Shown one piece after another: positions 5,787 to 7,137 of a DNA stretch of 7,137 bases. Within the stretch, counting starts at the first letter, position 1. Every line of letters starts with the position of its first letter. Location: the NCBI GenBank assembly GCA_020432595.1, contig JAGQGA010000276.1:1-7137 (forward strand), in the 5' to 3' direction. The notes under the pieces are model-generated. The model did not search any database. It was not told the origin of the DNA and saw only the letters and a list, made by a program, of their open reading frames with translations. The stretch is from Anaerolineales bacterium (GTDB taxonomy: Bacteria; Chloroflexota; Anaerolineae; Promineifilales; Promineifilaceae). Both the position numbers and the translations under genes were made by a program.

Positions 5787-6470
5787 TTATCCACTTTTCA
5801 TGGGCATGTATTGCATGAGCTTTGAGGCGAGGTTGGCAAGTGGTAAGCTTTGGAGCCAGACACGCCCTGGCCCAGTGAGCGTTGCCAGAAAGAGTCCCTC
5901 ACCACCAAATAAAATGTTTTTGACACCTTTAACACGGGTAATGTCATAATTGATAGATGGCTCGTACATGGCAATGTGACCGGGATCAACCTTGACGGTT
6001 TCTCCTGCTTGCAGGGTGTATTCGCGTACTTCACCCGCGATCTCTACCCAGGCGATGCCTGGCCCGGTGAGTTTTTGCAGGATAAAGCCCTCGCCCCCAA
6101 ACAAGCCTGTGCCTAGTTTGCGCCGAAAATGCACCTCCAGGGCAACACTTTCCTCAGCCACCATAAAAGCATCTTTTTGGCAGATGCGGCTTTCGGTAGC
6201 ACTGAGCGCGACAGGGATGATTGAGCCGGGAGCTTCGGGGGTGAAAGTGACGGTGGCGCTGCCTTGTTGGCAGGTGTATGTGGTGAGGAAGAGGGATTCG
6301 CCAGCCAGCGAGCGGGCTAATCCTTTGAGCAGCCCGCCGCGTGTGTTGGTGGACATTTCGACATTGCCGCGCATCCAGGCCATGCCGCCCGATTCTGTGA
6401 ACACAGATTCACCTGTGTTGAGGTGAATGTCAAGGGTTTGTAAGGTTGTGCCGTGGATATCGTATTTCAT
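5787..6470 (-). CDS. AIM24/TIGR00266 family protein
   Basis: This 227-residue protein has no signal peptide or membrane helix visible and is probably an all-beta cytoplasmic protein. It matches the conserved TIGR00266/AIM24 (DUF124) family: FTESGGMAWMRGNVEMST (24-41), GGLLKGLARSLAGESLFL (45-62), and two copies of a glycine motif, LFGGEGFILQKLTGPGIAW (123-141) and LFGGEGLFLATLTGPGRVW (187-205). The two copies are identical at 13 of 19 positions, which points to internal domain duplication. The family is widespread but has no established biochemical function in bacteria; the yeast homologue is a mitochondrial inner-membrane organisation factor. The start is set by GGAGG (complement of 6476-6480) 5 nt upstream of the ATG. 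It converges on atpF and shares its terminator, so it is probably a separate transcription unit rather than part of ATP synthase. Confidence 0.9.
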   Translation of the reverse strand: MKYDIHGTTLQTLDIHLNTGESVFTESGGMAWMRGNVEMSTNTRGGLLKGLARSLAGESLFLTTYTCQQGSATVTFTPEAPGSIIPVALSATESRICQKDAFMVAEESVALEVHFRRKLGTGLFGGEGFILQKLTGPGIAWVEIAGEVREYTLQAGETVKVDPGHIAMYEPSINYDITRVKGVKNILFGGEGLFLATLTGPGRVWLQSLPLANLASKLMQYMPMKSG

Positions 6471-6528
6471 AGTTGCCTCCTAATTACAATAACGCTACCG
6501 TTAGGGAGTATATACAGGATGCAGTTAA

Positions 6529-6534
6529 AGAGGA
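6529..6534 (+). promoter_or_regulatory. Ribosome binding site deciding the ATG at 6539
   Basis: AGAGGA stands 4 nt before the ATG at 6539. The adjacent in-frame GTG at 6536 would leave a spacer of only 1 nt, and no other start codon occurs in this frame back to 6479, so 6539 is preferred. The region 6471-6538 is a short divergent gap; a TATATA at 6509-6514 lacks a convincing -35 at proper spacing, so I do not call a promoter. Confidence 0.6.
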
Positions 6535-6538
6535 AGTG

Positions 6539-7137
6539 ATGCTTGACCAAGCCATAGAATTGCCTGCCGAATTTTTGCCGCCAGATTACCGGGGTGGCTG
6601 CATTGCCAATGTGCCTGCAACGATTGCGGCCTTGCTTGATGTGCCTTTTATTGGTTTGCCACCGCTGTATGGGACGTTATGGAAGCCGCTGCAAGGGGAT
6701 GTGAAGCGGGTGGTGCTGCTGGTGCTGGATGCGTTGGGGCAGAATTTGATTGAGCGAGAACATAAGTTGGTAGCTGGACTGCGGCAACAAACGGCCGTTT
6801 CTGCCCAACTCACCTCTGTTTTCCCGTCCACCACTGTCGCCGCTCTCAGTTCATTCTGGACGGGCGGTGCCCCGGCACAGCATGGCATGGTAGGGTTAAA
6901 TTTACTTCTGCCAGAATACGACACAGTGAGCTTTATGCTCCAGTTCCGCGCCTCCTATGACAGAACGCCAGACAGCTTGGTCAATGCCGGGTTGAAGCCG
7001 GAGGAGTTTTTGGCTGTTCCCGGTTTTGCTGAACAGTTAGCGGCTGGGGGTGTAGAAACCCATGCCTTTAAGGGGCATGAAATCATTAAATCGGTGTTGA
7101 GCCAGGCGCATGGGCGTGGGGTTAAGGGGAACCATGC
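6539..7137 (+). CDS. Alkaline phosphatase superfamily / type I phosphodiesterase-nucleotide pyrophosphatase-like protein (3' truncated by window)
   Basis: The first 199 residues of a longer protein are visible. VKRVVLLVLDALGQNLI (55-71) is the first core beta strand, with the metal-binding aspartate D64. SVFPSTTVAALSSFWTGGAPAQHGMVG (93-119) is the nucleophile segment. Aligned on PSxT...TG of nucleotide pyrophosphatases, the catalytic threonine is T99, and the TGG...HG block follows at normal distance. This fits the PF01663-like phosphodiesterase branch, which hydrolyses phosphoesters using two metal ions. The later metal ligands (Asp-His and His) lie beyond the window, so activity and substrate cannot be judged. 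No signal peptide is visible, so this region suggests a cytoplasmic protein. It is transcribed divergently from the AIM24-like gene. Confidence 0.85.
   Translation, partial: MLDQAIELPAEFLPPDYRGGCIANVPATIAALLDVPFIGLPPLYGTLWKPLQGDVKRVVLLVLDALGQNLIEREHKLVAGLRQQTAVSAQLTSVFPSTTVAALSSFWTGGAPAQHGMVGLNLLLPEYDTVSFMLQFRASYDRTPDSLVNAGLKPEEFLAVPGFAEQLAAGGVETHAFKGHEIIKSVLSQAHGRGVKGNH
6789..6800. repeat. AAACGGCCGTTT palindrome, copy in the phosphatase-like gene
   Basis: The third copy, here extended to a perfect 12-bp palindrome, in a gene unrelated to the other two. Confidence 0.6.

Noticed and set aside
5992..6426. 144-codon + strand open frame opposite the AIM24-like gene
   Set aside because: The - strand protein shows strong family motifs and a good ribosome binding site; the + frame has none.
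6479..6538. Upstream extension of the phosphatase-like gene (frame open to 6479)
   Set aside because: No start codon other than GTG 6536 occurs in frame, and the ribosome binding site fits ATG 6539.

Overview
The window is a bacterial energy-metabolism locus. On the + strand, in order: nuoM and nuoN, the last two proton-pumping subunits of respiratory complex I (the 5' part of the nuo operon lies outside the window); a strong predicted promoter overlaid by a dyad; and a four-gene ATP synthase F0 cluster, atpI-like, atpB (a), atpE (c) and atpF (b). A bidirectional terminator closes the + strand operon. Beyond it is a convergent AIM24/TIGR00266-family gene on the - strand, then a divergent + strand gene for an alkaline phosphatase/phosphodiesterase superfamily protein that is cut off by the window end.

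Taxonomy is inference. The NuoM variant with FAILAGLFPFH in TM7, the long subunit a with an acidic insertion, the b-delta fusion, an F0-only cluster beside nuo and the mid-range base composition suggest a Chloroflexota bacterium, probably Anaerolineae-like. No marker gene in the window proves this. A short palindrome, AACGGCCGTT, recurs in several unrelated genes and looks like a genome-wide signature word of the HIP1 kind.

Functionally, NuoM and NuoN form the antiporter-like membrane arm that converts quinone reduction into proton export. The F0 genes encode the membrane rotor and stator that use that gradient. The c subunit lacks the sodium-site residues, so proton coupling is expected.

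The main oddities lie in F0. The b subunit ends in the C-terminal domain of subunit delta, with no delta N-terminal domain. No F1 gene follows: a terminator and an unrelated convergent gene stand where atpH-atpA-atpG-atpD-atpC would usually be. Subunit a carries about 65 extra, mostly acidic residues in the loop after its conserved MELVP segment. Its E. coli Glu219/His245 pair reads Gln304/Glu325. NuoM has lost the usually conserved TM7 lysine. The atp promoter has a 13-bp-arm inverted repeat centred exactly on its -10 box, a good operator candidate.

I found no RNA genes, CRISPR arrays, insertion sequences or origins. No stretch longer than about 100 bases lacks a gene or a described signal.
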